A DNA stretch of 64,000 bases from positions 1 through 64,000 of the forward strand of contig CAZTOW010000003.1 in the NCBI GenBank assembly GCA_964615375.1, written 5' to 3'. Both the position numbers and the translations under genes were made by a program. The notes under the pieces were generated by a model. The model had not been told where the DNA came from. It ran no database searches and saw nothing but the letters and a program-made list of their open reading frames with translations. This DNA comes from CAZKWG01 sp964615375 (GTDB taxonomy: Bacteria; Myxococcota_A; UBA796; CAZKWG01). Below, in pieces: positions 52,201 through 59,928 of this stretch (positions are counted from its first letter, which is position 1; every line of letters begins with the position of its first letter).

Positions 52201-55200
52201 GGCGCCGCCAGGGCTTCGCCGAGGCCGATCACCCGGGCCCCATCTGGGAGAACTGGAGCGTGCGCGCGTCCGGGGAGGACGTGGAGCGCGTGCTGGGCGA
52301 GGCCCCGCTCTGCCGCCTGCTGCTGATCAACGCCCCCGACGAGGTCGTGCTGGGCGGCTGGCCCCCCCACGTCCGCCGCGTGGTCGAGCGCCTGGGCGCC
52401 CCCGCCGCCCCCCTGGGCTACGGCCTCGCGGTCCACTGCCCGGAGGTGCTGGAGGTCGCCGAGAGCTGGCTGGACTACCACCGCCGCCCCACGAACGTGG
52501 TCCCGGTGCGCTTCTACAGCGCCGCCTGGTGCCGCGCCTACCAGGCGGAGCCGGAGACGGTGGCTCAGGCCATGCTGGGCCACGCCGCCGCCACCCTGGA
52601 CTTCCCCGCCCTGGTGCGCAAGGCCTGGGAGGACGGCGTGCGGATCTTCGTCGAGCACGGCCCCCGCGGGCTGGCGGCGAGCTGGGTGCGCCGCAGCCTG
52701 GGCGATCGGCCGCACCTGACCGTCAGCCTGGACGCCCCGGACAAGCCCGGCCTCCTGGCCGTGGCCGAGGCCATCGGGCAGCTCTGGGTCGCGGGCGTCT
52801 CCGTGCGCGACGAGGCCCTCGCCACCTTCGACGTCGGCGCCCCCGCTCGCGCCCCCGCCCCGGCCCTGGTCCTGCCCGGCCACCCGCCCGAGGTCCTGCT
52901 CCCCGCCCTGCCCGCGCCCCGGCGGCCCGAGGCCCCGGCCCTGCCCCCTCTCCTGGAGCTCCCCGCCGAGGAGCCGACCGAGGTCGCCGTGAAGAAAGAG
53001 GCAACTGAAATACCCGTTCACACTTCGACCCCGCCGCGGCCCGCCGCCTCCACCTCGCTGGCGGTGAGCGCCCTGCTCCAGGCCCAGGCCCAGGTGGCCG
53101 AGGTCCATCGCCAGTTCCTGAGCGCCCAGGCCACGGCTCACCAGCGCTGGCTCTCGCTCGCCACGCAGCGGCCCGCGCCCCCGAGCCCCCGGCCGGTCGC
53201 CGCCGCCCCCGTGGCCGTCGCGGCCCCCGTGCCTCTGGCTCCCTCGACCCCGGCTCCCGCGGCCCCGGCTCCCTCGATCCCGGCCCCCGCGGCCCCGCCC
53301 GTCGCCGCCGCCCCCGCCTTCCCTGGGCCCAAGCTCGACCGCGCGGACCTGGAGTACATCGCCCGCGGCCCCATCTCCCACCGCCTCGGCCCCGTCTTCG
53401 AGCGCCAGGACGGCTTCGCCCGCCAGGTGCGCATGCCCGCCCCGCCGCTGCTGCTCTGCGACCGCGTGCTGGGCATCGACGTCCCCCCCGGCGAGCTGCG
53501 CCCCAGCACCATCTGGACCGAGACGGACGTCACCTGGGACGCCTGGTACCTGCACGAGGGCGTCATGCCTCCGGGGGTGATGATCGAGGCGGGCCAGGCC
53601 GATCTGTTGCTGGTGAGCTGGCTGGGCATCGACTTCCTGAACCAGGGCGAGCGCGTCTACCGCCTGCTGGGCTGCAACCTCTCCTGGCACGGCCCGGCGC
53701 CCGTCCCCGGCGAGACCCTGCACTACGAGATCCACATCGACGGCTTCGCCAGCCACGGCGACGTCCGCCTCTTCTTCTTCCGCTACGACTGCACGGTGAA
53801 CGGCGAGCTGCGCCTGCGCGTCCGCGGCGGTCAGGCTGGCTTCTTCACCGACGCCGAGCTGGACGACAGCGAGGGCGTGATCTGGAGCGCCGAGGACGCG
53901 AAGGCCGAGCTGGTCCAGGACCCGCACCTGGACGCGCCGCTGGTGCCGATGGAGAAGACCACGCTCAGCAAGGCGGAGCTCGCGGCCTTCGCCGCGGGCG
54001 ACCTGGAGAGCTGCTTCGGCCCCGCCTTCTGGCCCGCCCACGCCCACGTCCGCACCCCCCGCATCGCCGGGGGCCGGATGCTGATGATCGACCGCGTCGT
54101 CGAGCTCTCGGCCCGCGGCGGGCCCTGGGGCCGCGGCTACCTCAAGGCCGAGCAGGATCTCAGCCCCGACGCCTGGTTCTTCGACGGCCACTTCCACGGC
54201 GACCCCTGCATGCCCGGCACGCTGATGCTGGAGGTCTGCGTGCAGACCCTGGCGCTCTATCTGGCCTCCCACGGCGTCACCTTGAGCCGCGACGGCTGGC
54301 GCTTCCAGCCGGTGCGCGGCCAGGTCTACCCCATGCGCTGCCGCGGCCAGGCCACCCCGAAGAGCCGGCTGGTCACCTACGAGGTCTTCGTCGAGCAGCT
54401 CTGGACCGGCCCCGAGCCCAGGCTCATCGCCGACGTGATGGTCAGCGTGGACGGGCTCGCCGCCTTCCACTGCCGCCGCCTCGGCCTCGAGCTCGTCCCC
54501 GACTGGCCGCTGACCAGCCGCCCCGACTGGCTGGCCGAGGCCGGGCGCGACCCGAACGCCGGCCTCCCCAAGGAGCCGCCCGCCCAGCCCTTCGACGCTT
54601 ACGCCGTGCTCGCCTCGGCGGTGGGCCGCCCGTCCGACGCCTTCGGCGCGCCCTACACCGTCTTCGACGGCGCCCGCCGCGCGCCCCGCCTGCCCGGCCC
54701 GCCCTACCACCTCATGACCACCATCCGCTCCGTGGACGCCCCTCAGGGCAGCATGAAGAGCGGCGCCGTGGCCGAGGTCGCCTACACCGTCCCGCCGGAC
54801 GCCTGGTACTTCGCCGAGGGCCGCGGGATCATGCCGTTCGCCGTGCTCTGCGAGGTCGCGCTCCAGCCCTGCGGCTGGCTGGCCAGCTGGCTCGGCTGCG
54901 CGCTGGGGCCGGACGACGTCTTCTTCCGCAACCTCGACGGGGTGGGCACGCTGCACGCCCACGTCCGCCCCGACGCGGGCGAGCTGGTCACGCGCACGAA
55001 GCTGATCGGCCTCTCCCGGCTGGGCGCCATGACCCTGGTGAACTTCGAGCTGGAGGTGCGCGGGCGCGGCGGCCCCATCTACACCCTGCGCACCGGCTTC
55101 GGCTTCTTCCCCGAGGAGAGCCTGAAGTCCCAGGCGGGCCTGCCGGCGGAGGGCGACGAGCGCGCCTTCGTCACCGGGAGCGGCGAGGCGCTGACGACCT

Positions 55201-55667
55201 TCTCCCGCGCGCCCGAGGCCCCCGGGGCCTGGCAGCGGGGTCTGGGCGGGCTGCCCTCCGATCGCCTGCTCATGCTGGATCGGATCGTGCGCGACGAGCG
55301 CTCCGGCGGGAGGCACGGCCGCGGCCGCCTCCTGGCCGAGCACGACGTGGACCCCCGCGCCTGGTTCTTCAAGGCGCACTTCTTCCAGGACCCCGTTCAG
55401 CCCGGCTCGCTCGGCCTGGACGCGATGTACCAGTTGGTACGTTATGCTGCGTTGCAGCATGGCGCCCAGGGCTCCCTCCAGCCCCTGCTCGGCGCGCCCA
55501 TGTCCTGGAAGTACCGGGGCCAGGTCCGCCCGCACAACCGCCGCGTCAGCGTGATCCTGGACCTCGCCGAGGCCCCCGCAGGCGCCGTGGCCGCCGGCGA
55601 CGCCGCGCTGTGGGTGGACGGGCTGAGGATCTACGAGGCGACGGGGCTGGCGCTCATGCGAGGGTGA
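49212..55667 (+). CDS. PUFA-synthase-like multidomain ketosynthase/dehydratase (Pfa3/PfaC type)
   Basis: A 2,151-residue iterative synthase subunit. Order: ketosynthase (about 3-440; active DACASAL, Cys195; HATGTPVGD; NLGHLITAAG), a chain-length-factor-like second KS (about 460-740) with Glu622 where Cys would be, an acyltransferase (about 870-1190; GYSLGES, Ser953), a long Ala/Pro linker (1190-1370), then two double-hotdog FabA-type dehydratases, each a pseudo-half plus an active half (GHFHGDPCMPG, His1660; AHFFQDPVQPG, His2056). This matches myxobacterial Pfa3/PfaC subunits except that no terminal acyltransferase is seen. ACP, KR and ER subunits are absent from the window. The GTG start follows GGAGG by five bases. 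A hairpin follows the stop. Confidence 0.88.
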   Translation: MSLSPIAITGQSCILPGALSPDALWTLVLEGRDEVRPAPPGHWRVQPEDVAARGTSAAEAVDGAWSTMGGYVSGFDRAFDPGGFGMPEDEVLGLDPLFQWVLHGAREALAGAALSPEVRARAGVFLGNLSYPSEGMARFGESVILERQPELLRARARAFLDRPDARNRFMSGLPAHLCAAALGLGGPALALDAACASALYAIKLGCDALRDGRLDAVVVGAVNRADDLFLHIGFSALTALSKTGRSRPFHREADGLIPAEGAAFVVLRRLDDAVRAGEPVLGVIRGVGLSNDGRGGGLLTPSVEGQVRALRAAYAEAGVPPESVDLLECHATGTPVGDRTELETVTQVFGAHRLGLGSLKANLGHLITAAGLAGLLKVLGALRHRTLPPGRAQDALVDPLQGGSLRLLTAPEPWEARGPRRACVNAFGFGGNNAHLVVEEAGAPDPGPSSWVLPEDEIVVVGLGVVAADAAGADAFARAWLSEAPRPGVPGRTEQVSVPLTGLRSPPNDLKSALAQQNALLQAASEATAGVAGLDREATGVLAGMGTDAEVVRHGLRWRLQTYARRWLGEDPPPGWVAEAKAATEQPLTAAGVVGAMPNIVANRLNHQLDLAGPSFSVSAEEASGTRALGLAIRALRAGELDAAVVGAVDFACDPIHAEAAAMLGLPTTPGDAAVCLVLQRSKDAARLGNRALAAVSLGRSDGEAVVFGEGGHTLRARFGEPHAASGLLHVAAAALSVAHGALPAQSAPAPQPWLRREGEHRAAEVRVQALGGQRDTLSVRSVGPALPLQTERTRLILRFAGPDRAAVLRAMAEGRTGGEGPFRVAVAAPDEARRQALLARATAVLEAGGLPWGDGIWASEAPMEGELAFLFTGAAGPYAGMGSALLTAFPQLAERVRGRLADLPDAIWPDTGVIRSQEPHWQMVYSSVLGNVHATFTQEILGLRPTASVGYSLGESSAMHALGVWDAITPMMREILSAPLFTNEVAGNFEAVRRVWRRQGFAEADHPGPIWENWSVRASGEDVERVLGEAPLCRLLLINAPDEVVLGGWPPHVRRVVERLGAPAAPLGYGLAVHCPEVLEVAESWLDYHRRPTNVVPVRFYSAAWCRAYQAEPETVAQAMLGHAAATLDFPALVRKAWEDGVRIFVEHGPRGLAASWVRRSLGDRPHLTVSLDAPDKPGLLAVAEAIGQLWVAGVSVRDEALATFDVGAPARAPAPALVLPGHPPEVLLPALPAPRRPEAPALPPLLELPAEEPTEVAVKKEATEIPVHTSTPPRPAASTSLAVSALLQAQAQVAEVHRQFLSAQATAHQRWLSLATQRPAPPSPRPVAAAPVAVAAPVPLAPSTPAPAAPAPSIPAPAAPPVAAAPAFPGPKLDRADLEYIARGPISHRLGPVFERQDGFARQVRMPAPPLLLCDRVLGIDVPPGELRPSTIWTETDVTWDAWYLHEGVMPPGVMIEAGQADLLLVSWLGIDFLNQGERVYRLLGCNLSWHGPAPVPGETLHYEIHIDGFASHGDVRLFFFRYDCTVNGELRLRVRGGQAGFFTDAELDDSEGVIWSAEDAKAELVQDPHLDAPLVPMEKTTLSKAELAAFAAGDLESCFGPAFWPAHAHVRTPRIAGGRMLMIDRVVELSARGGPWGRGYLKAEQDLSPDAWFFDGHFHGDPCMPGTLMLEVCVQTLALYLASHGVTLSRDGWRFQPVRGQVYPMRCRGQATPKSRLVTYEVFVEQLWTGPEPRLIADVMVSVDGLAAFHCRRLGLELVPDWPLTSRPDWLAEAGRDPNAGLPKEPPAQPFDAYAVLASAVGRPSDAFGAPYTVFDGARRAPRLPGPPYHLMTTIRSVDAPQGSMKSGAVAEVAYTVPPDAWYFAEGRGIMPFAVLCEVALQPCGWLASWLGCALGPDDVFFRNLDGVGTLHAHVRPDAGELVTRTKLIGLSRLGAMTLVNFELEVRGRGGPIYTLRTGFGFFPEESLKSQAGLPAEGDERAFVTGSGEALTTFSRAPEAPGAWQRGLGGLPSDRLLMLDRIVRDERSGGRHGRGRLLAEHDVDPRAWFFKAHFFQDPVQPGSLGLDAMYQLVRYAALQHGAQGSLQPLLGAPMSWKYRGQVRPHNRRVSVILDLAEAPAGAVAAGDAALWVDGLRIYEATGLALMRG

Positions 55668-55681
55668 GGGGGGTCAGAAAG

Positions 55682-55714
55682 CGCCAAGGTGCGACCGAGG
55701 GTCGCGTCTTGGCG
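55682..55714. terminator. Hairpin after the synthase gene
   Basis: CGCCAAG, a GT/GT mismatch, GCGACC, loop GAG, GGTCGC, and CTTGGCG form a 13-bp interrupted stem 14 bases after the synthase stop codon. A good candidate intrinsic terminator apart from the lack of a clear T-run. Confidence 0.6.
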
Positions 55715-55887
55715 ACCAGTCTTCGACCTGAACCGCCCTCACAGCAGTGACACCGGACGATCGCACCGAGCGGCGACCATCGCGCGCTCCATCTCCAAGC
55801 CCGCGGCGCAGAGGGAGCACATGATTGTCACCTCTCCCAGACCAGGATCCCCGCGCGACCCTCCCCCGCCTGGCGTAGACTCCTCCC

Positions 55888-56409
55888 ATGCTCCTCCTCA
55901 CCCCCCTCCTCGCCCAGCACGCCGTCGCCGAGCCGCTGGCGCCCTCGGTGGTCGCGGCGCGGGCCTACCTGGGTCGGCCCTACGGCTGGGCGGGGCGCGG
56001 GCAGGAGCTGGACTGCATGGGGCTGGTCTTCCGGGCCTGGTCGGACGCGACGGGCAAGCCCTGGCGCTCGCTCTCGGTCAACCCGACCACGCTCGTGCAG
56101 AAGCGCCAGCTCGGCGCGCCGGTCCCCGGGCTGGACGGGGTGCTGACGCCCGCGATCCCCTGGGAGCTCCTGCGCTCGGGCGACGTGATCTTCTTCCTGG
56201 GGGCGGGCGAGAACCCGAACGAGCCGAGCCTGGTCACGCTGGCCGACACGCCGCTGTGGGTCTGGCACATGGGCCTGTACGCGGGCGGGCCCGAGCGCAC
56301 CTTCGTCGTGGGCGATCACTACGAGGGCCGCGTGGCCGAGCTCTCGCTCCCCGAGTACCTGCAGCGCCACAGCGACGCCTACGTCGGGATCTTCGTGGTC
56401 AGGCCCTGA
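55888..56409 (+). CDS. NlpC/P60-like cysteine peptidase
   Basis: A 173-residue exported protein (MLLLTPLLAQHAVAEPLAPS) with an NlpC/P60-type domain: YGWAGRGQELDCMGLVFRAW holds the Cys nucleophile, and VWHMGLYAGG the His. The family cleaves peptidoglycan stem peptides. No wall-binding domain is attached. The ribosome binding site is weak. The 220-bp region upstream holds only the synthase terminator and no gene. It is convergent with GH36, overlapping by 11 bases. Confidence 0.85.
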   Translation: MLLLTPLLAQHAVAEPLAPSVVAARAYLGRPYGWAGRGQELDCMGLVFRAWSDATGKPWRSLSVNPTTLVQKRQLGAPVPGLDGVLTPAIPWELLRSGDVIFFLGAGENPNEPSLVTLADTPLWVWHMGLYAGGPERTFVVGDHYEGRVAELSLPEYLQRHSDAYVGIFVVRP

Positions 56410-58540
56410 AGCCGAGCCGCAGCTCCCCCCAGCCCGCCTCCACCCCCAGCACGACGCCCTCCTCCCAGCGCGCCAGGATCCGCGCGGGACCGGCGATCTC
56501 CCCAGGCTCCCACCCCCGGGGCAGCGCGATCCACAGCCGCCCGGCGCGCGGCGGCAGGCCCTCCCGGCGGAGCCTGAGCGCCCCGTCGGCCAGGCGCTCG
56601 GAGATCCGCCCGTCCACCGGGCCCGTCAGGTGCAGGTCGGTCCCCACGAGGCGCGGGCGCTCGGCGCGCGGGGTCTCCCACCAGGCCCTCACCCCGTGGC
56701 GGGGGATGACCAGCGGGCCGGGCGGGAGCGGTCGCCGCTCCCAGGCGTCGAAGCGCCAGACCGGCGCGTCCTCCAGGCTCAGCGTCCGCGGGCGCGCCTC
56801 CCAGTTGAGCGCCGCCACCAGGCGCCGCCCCTCGCCCTCCAGCTCGAAGCGCTCGGGGAAGGGGCGCTCGAAGAGGTCCGGGCAGCGCGGGCGCAGCGGG
56901 GTGGGCGGCAGCACGCTCGCCAGCAGGGCGCGCCGGTCCTCGGGCACCGCGCCGAGGTCGTCGCTCACGATCCCCAGCCCCCCGGTCATCCCGGCCACCG
57001 TCACCAGGAGGCGCACCTCGTCCAGGTCCAGCGCCGTGTTCCGGTCGCGCACCAGCAGGCAGTCGGGGTCGTTGAGCCACCAGCGCCGGTGCAGGGCGGC
57101 GCGGGTGAGGTTGTTGCGAGCGCTCTCCCGCAGCGAGGCCGCCCCGCAGTCCTCGCCCGCGATCCCGATGATCCCGGGGCCCCAGGCCTCCTTGACGTCG
57201 GCGCTCACCCGCATCCCGTCCACCAGCCCCACGCTGGGCAGCAGGGGCGCGCCGCAGCCCAGCACGAAGCTGTCCTTCACCGCGTCGCGGATGATCTCCA
57301 GCCCCCGGCGGTAGCTCTGGACCGGGGACACGCCCCGGTCGTGCCGGGGAGCATGCCGCAACGCAGCATAGAGGAAGTCCAGCTTGAAGAAGCGGAAGCC
57401 GTCCTCGTAGAGCCCGCGGAAGAGCGCGTGCAGCCAGCCCTGGACGTCCGGGTGGCTCAGATCCAGACCGACCACGCGATCCATCCAGGCTGGATTCAAG
57501 CCACAGTCGATGGGGCGGCCCCGATCTTCGCGCAGGATCCAGCCCGGGTGCTCGCGGTAGAGCCGCGAGCGCCGCCCCACCATGAAGGGCGCCGTCCACA
57601 GCCCCGGCACGAATCCGCGGGCGGCGATCTCCCGCGCCAGGGGCCCGAGCCCTCCGGCGAACTTCGCGTTCATCTCCCGCCAGTCGCCCACGGCCGCCTG
57701 GTAGCCGTCGTCGAGCTGCACCAGCGAGAGCCCCATCCCCTCCAGCGCCCGCAGGCCGTCGGCGTTGCGGATCACGTCCTGAGGACGGACCTTCGTGTAG
57801 AAGTGGTACCAGGAGCACCAGCCGGAGATCACGGGCTCGCGCGCGAGACGATCGGCGTCCAGGCGGTGCTCCCGGGCGACCTCGTCCAGGTAGCGCTCGT
57901 GGAGCGCCTCCAGCGGGCCCCAGGCCAGGTGGAGCCCCTCCAGGCCCAGGCGCTCGCCCGCCGAGAGGGTCCGACCGCCGTAGTCCAGGACCGCCGCGAG
58001 CGAGGGCTCGGGTCCGAGCAGGATCTCGCCGAGCCCCACCCGGCTGGAGCGCCACCCGACCAGCAGCCCCTCCCCCGCGCGGCCGAGCAGCGTGTAGCCG
58101 TGGCTGGCCATCCCGCCCGAGGCCCAGCCGGGGCTGTCCACCGCGTGGTTGGCGACGGCGAAGGACCAGGAGAGCGGGCGGCCGGGCGGCTCGTCCCAGG
58201 GGAGGGAGGCGGCGGGGGTCCAGCTGGCGTAGCCCTGGCGGAAGAGGCGCAGGCCCTTGGTGTCCCCGAGGATCGCGGCGTCCAGCTCGAAGCCCAGGTA
58301 GCCGAGCTGCAGGGGGCGCTCGGCCTCCAGCGTGGCTTGTACCTGCACAGCGTCGGCGCCCAGCTCCACCTCCACGCTCAGCGTGAAGCCGGGCCCCGCC
58401 CAGCGCCAGCCCGAGCCCAACGGCTGAGCCTCCCCCACCTCCCAGGGCGCGAGCTCGCCGTCCAGGTCTCCCACGAGGCCCCGGGGCCGGAGCCGCAGCG
58501 GCCCTCCGCCCAGGCTCCCCAGCGCGATCGCGCCGTTCAC
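56399..58540 (-). CDS. GH36 alpha-galactosidase
   Basis: A 713-residue GH36 family glycosidase. The catalytic nucleophile lies in RFFKLDFLYA (Asp388) and the acid/base in RVSADVKEAWG (Asp448). The N-terminal beta-supersandwich and the GWCSWYHFY motif at the start of the barrel are present. There is no signal peptide, so it is cytoplasmic and should act on imported alpha-galactosides. The GTG start overlaps the MFS transporter stop (GTGA), which fits uptake followed by hydrolysis. A near-palindrome related to TGCTGC-N3-GCAGCA is at 57354-57368. Confidence 0.92.
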   Translation of the reverse strand: MNGAIALGSLGGGPLRLRPRGLVGDLDGELAPWEVGEAQPLGSGWRWAGPGFTLSVEVELGADAVQVQATLEAERPLQLGYLGFELDAAILGDTKGLRLFRQGYASWTPAASLPWDEPPGRPLSWSFAVANHAVDSPGWASGGMASHGYTLLGRAGEGLLVGWRSSRVGLGEILLGPEPSLAAVLDYGGRTLSAGERLGLEGLHLAWGPLEALHERYLDEVAREHRLDADRLAREPVISGWCSWYHFYTKVRPQDVIRNADGLRALEGMGLSLVQLDDGYQAAVGDWREMNAKFAGGLGPLAREIAARGFVPGLWTAPFMVGRRSRLYREHPGWILREDRGRPIDCGLNPAWMDRVVGLDLSHPDVQGWLHALFRGLYEDGFRFFKLDFLYAALRHAPRHDRGVSPVQSYRRGLEIIRDAVKDSFVLGCGAPLLPSVGLVDGMRVSADVKEAWGPGIIGIAGEDCGAASLRESARNNLTRAALHRRWWLNDPDCLLVRDRNTALDLDEVRLLVTVAGMTGGLGIVSDDLGAVPEDRRALLASVLPPTPLRPRCPDLFERPFPERFELEGEGRRLVAALNWEARPRTLSLEDAPVWRFDAWERRPLPPGPLVIPRHGVRAWWETPRAERPRLVGTDLHLTGPVDGRISERLADGALRLRREGLPPRAGRLWIALPRGWEPGEIAGPARILARWEEGVVLGVEAGWGELRLGFRA

Positions 58541-59838
58541 GCGGCCTTCGCCCGCAGGCGCTCCTGGAGGGCCCGCTCGTCGGCGGGGAAGGTGCGGGCC
58601 ATGAAGATCAGCGCGATCCCGCAGAAGATCCAGAAGAGGTTGGCGATGTTGAAGGCCACCACCCGCCCGAAGCCCGCCACCAGCAGGCCGATGATCGCCG
58701 GGCCGAAGCCGCGCCCCAGGTCATCCGCCAGGTTGTAGAGCGAGAACACGCTCCCCCGGGTCTCCGGCGCGGTGACGTTGATGAGGATGGCGCGCACGTT
58801 CGGCCCGGTCACCGCCGCCAGCAGCCCCGTCAGCACGCCGAAAGCCATGGGCACGGCCAGGCTCGCCTCGGGTCCGCTCTGCGCCGGGTAGTTGAGCAGG
58901 GCCGCCGTGGGCAGCACCCCCAGCAGGGTCGTGACCCCGCAGAGCAGGGGCAACAACGCCGGGTTCCGGTTGTAGAGCACGTTGCCCAGCCGCCCGCCCA
59001 GGTAGCCGCCCAGGATGGCGGCCCCGCCGATCACCATCACCAGCAGCGTGGCCGCAGGGATGGAGAAGCCCTTGTCGTGCGAGTAGAAGTCGTTCAGGAA
59101 GACGAAGAAGACCCCCCAGGGCACGGTGCCCGGGATGCCCTGCACGAAGACCAGCACCGCCGTCTTCGACCGGAAGACCTCCTTGTAGTCCTCCCAGCGC
59201 CCCGGCCCCCCGTGCCCGGCCACCGCTCCGCCCTCGAAGGCCGCCTCGTGCTGCCCGCGGGCAGGCTCGCGCACCAGGGCCAGGAAGGCGAAGGCCAGCA
59301 CGAAATTCGGCGCGCCCACGATCAGAAAGGGCAGGCGCCAGCCGTGCTCGGGCCCCAGCATCCCGGCGAGGAGCTGGCCCACGGCGATGCCCAGGCCCAT
59401 GGTGAGCCCGATGTTGGCCGTCGCCTTGGCCCGCTGCCCGGCCGGGTAGAGGTCGCCGATCAGCGAGTACAGCAGCGGGATGGCGCCCCCGATGCCGATC
59501 CCGGTGAGCGCGCGGAACAGGAGCAGCTCCTCGTAGTTCCGGGCGTAGCCGGTCAGAAAGCACGGGATCGCGCCGATGATCAGCGTGAGCGCGTACAGGT
59601 TCCGCCGGTTGACCCGGTCCGTCAGCCACCCCACCAGGATGGAGACCACCCCGCCCAGCATCCAGAACCACACCGCGACGTGCCCGCCGAGCTTCTGGTC
59701 CTTCTCCACGTCGCTGAACCCGAACTCTTCAGCGATCAGGCTCAGGTTCGGCGCCATCAGGTTCTGATCGGCGAACAGGAAGAAGCTGGTGAGCCCCAAC
59801 AGGCCCATGGCCAGCGTGCTGCGTCCACGTTCGGTCAT
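58537..59838 (-). CDS. MFS transporter
   Basis: A 433-residue major facilitator protein with 12 predicted helices. The loop motif between helices 2 and 3 is seen as GWLTDRVNRRN, and GIGIGGAIPLLYSLIGDLYP follows in helix 4-5; it resembles the Spinster-like group. It is the first gene of a pair with GH36, so it may import an alpha-galactoside, although MFS of this subgroup carry varied substrates. GGAG precedes ATG. Confidence 0.88.
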   Translation of the reverse strand: MTERGRSTLAMGLLGLTSFFLFADQNLMAPNLSLIAEEFGFSDVEKDQKLGGHVAVWFWMLGGVVSILVGWLTDRVNRRNLYALTLIIGAIPCFLTGYARNYEELLLFRALTGIGIGGAIPLLYSLIGDLYPAGQRAKATANIGLTMGLGIAVGQLLAGMLGPEHGWRLPFLIVGAPNFVLAFAFLALVREPARGQHEAAFEGGAVAGHGGPGRWEDYKEVFRSKTAVLVFVQGIPGTVPWGVFFVFLNDFYSHDKGFSIPAATLLVMVIGGAAILGGYLGGRLGNVLYNRNPALLPLLCGVTTLLGVLPTAALLNYPAQSGPEASLAVPMAFGVLTGLLAAVTGPNVRAILINVTAPETRGSVFSLYNLADDLGRGFGPAIIGLLVAGFGRVVAFNIANLFWIFCGIALIFMARTFPADERALQERLRAKAA

Positions 59839-59928
59839 TCCGCGCTCCTCGCCGCAAGCCTACCAGATCCAGCGCGCCGGCTACCCAGCGCGGGGCCCGA
59901 GCGCTACACTCGGCGCCCGAGGAGCGCC

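Noticed and set aside
49098..55535. 2,145-codon open frame antisense to the PUFA-synthase-like gene
   Set aside because: The plus strand has clear KS/AT/DH motifs throughout; the antisense frame is low-complexity and results from the codon bias of the real gene.
55443..57370. A 19-base match with one mismatch between the synthase gene and the GH36 gene, considered as a dispersed repeat
   Set aside because: A single such pair is near the chance level for 64 kb; only its palindromic core with the third copy is reported, as a motif.
59077..59928. In-frame upstream extension of the cyclase-NTPase gene through the MFS gene
   Set aside because: Antisense to a well-supported MFS transporter; the GTG at 59929 has a ribosome binding site and starts right before the cyclase domain.
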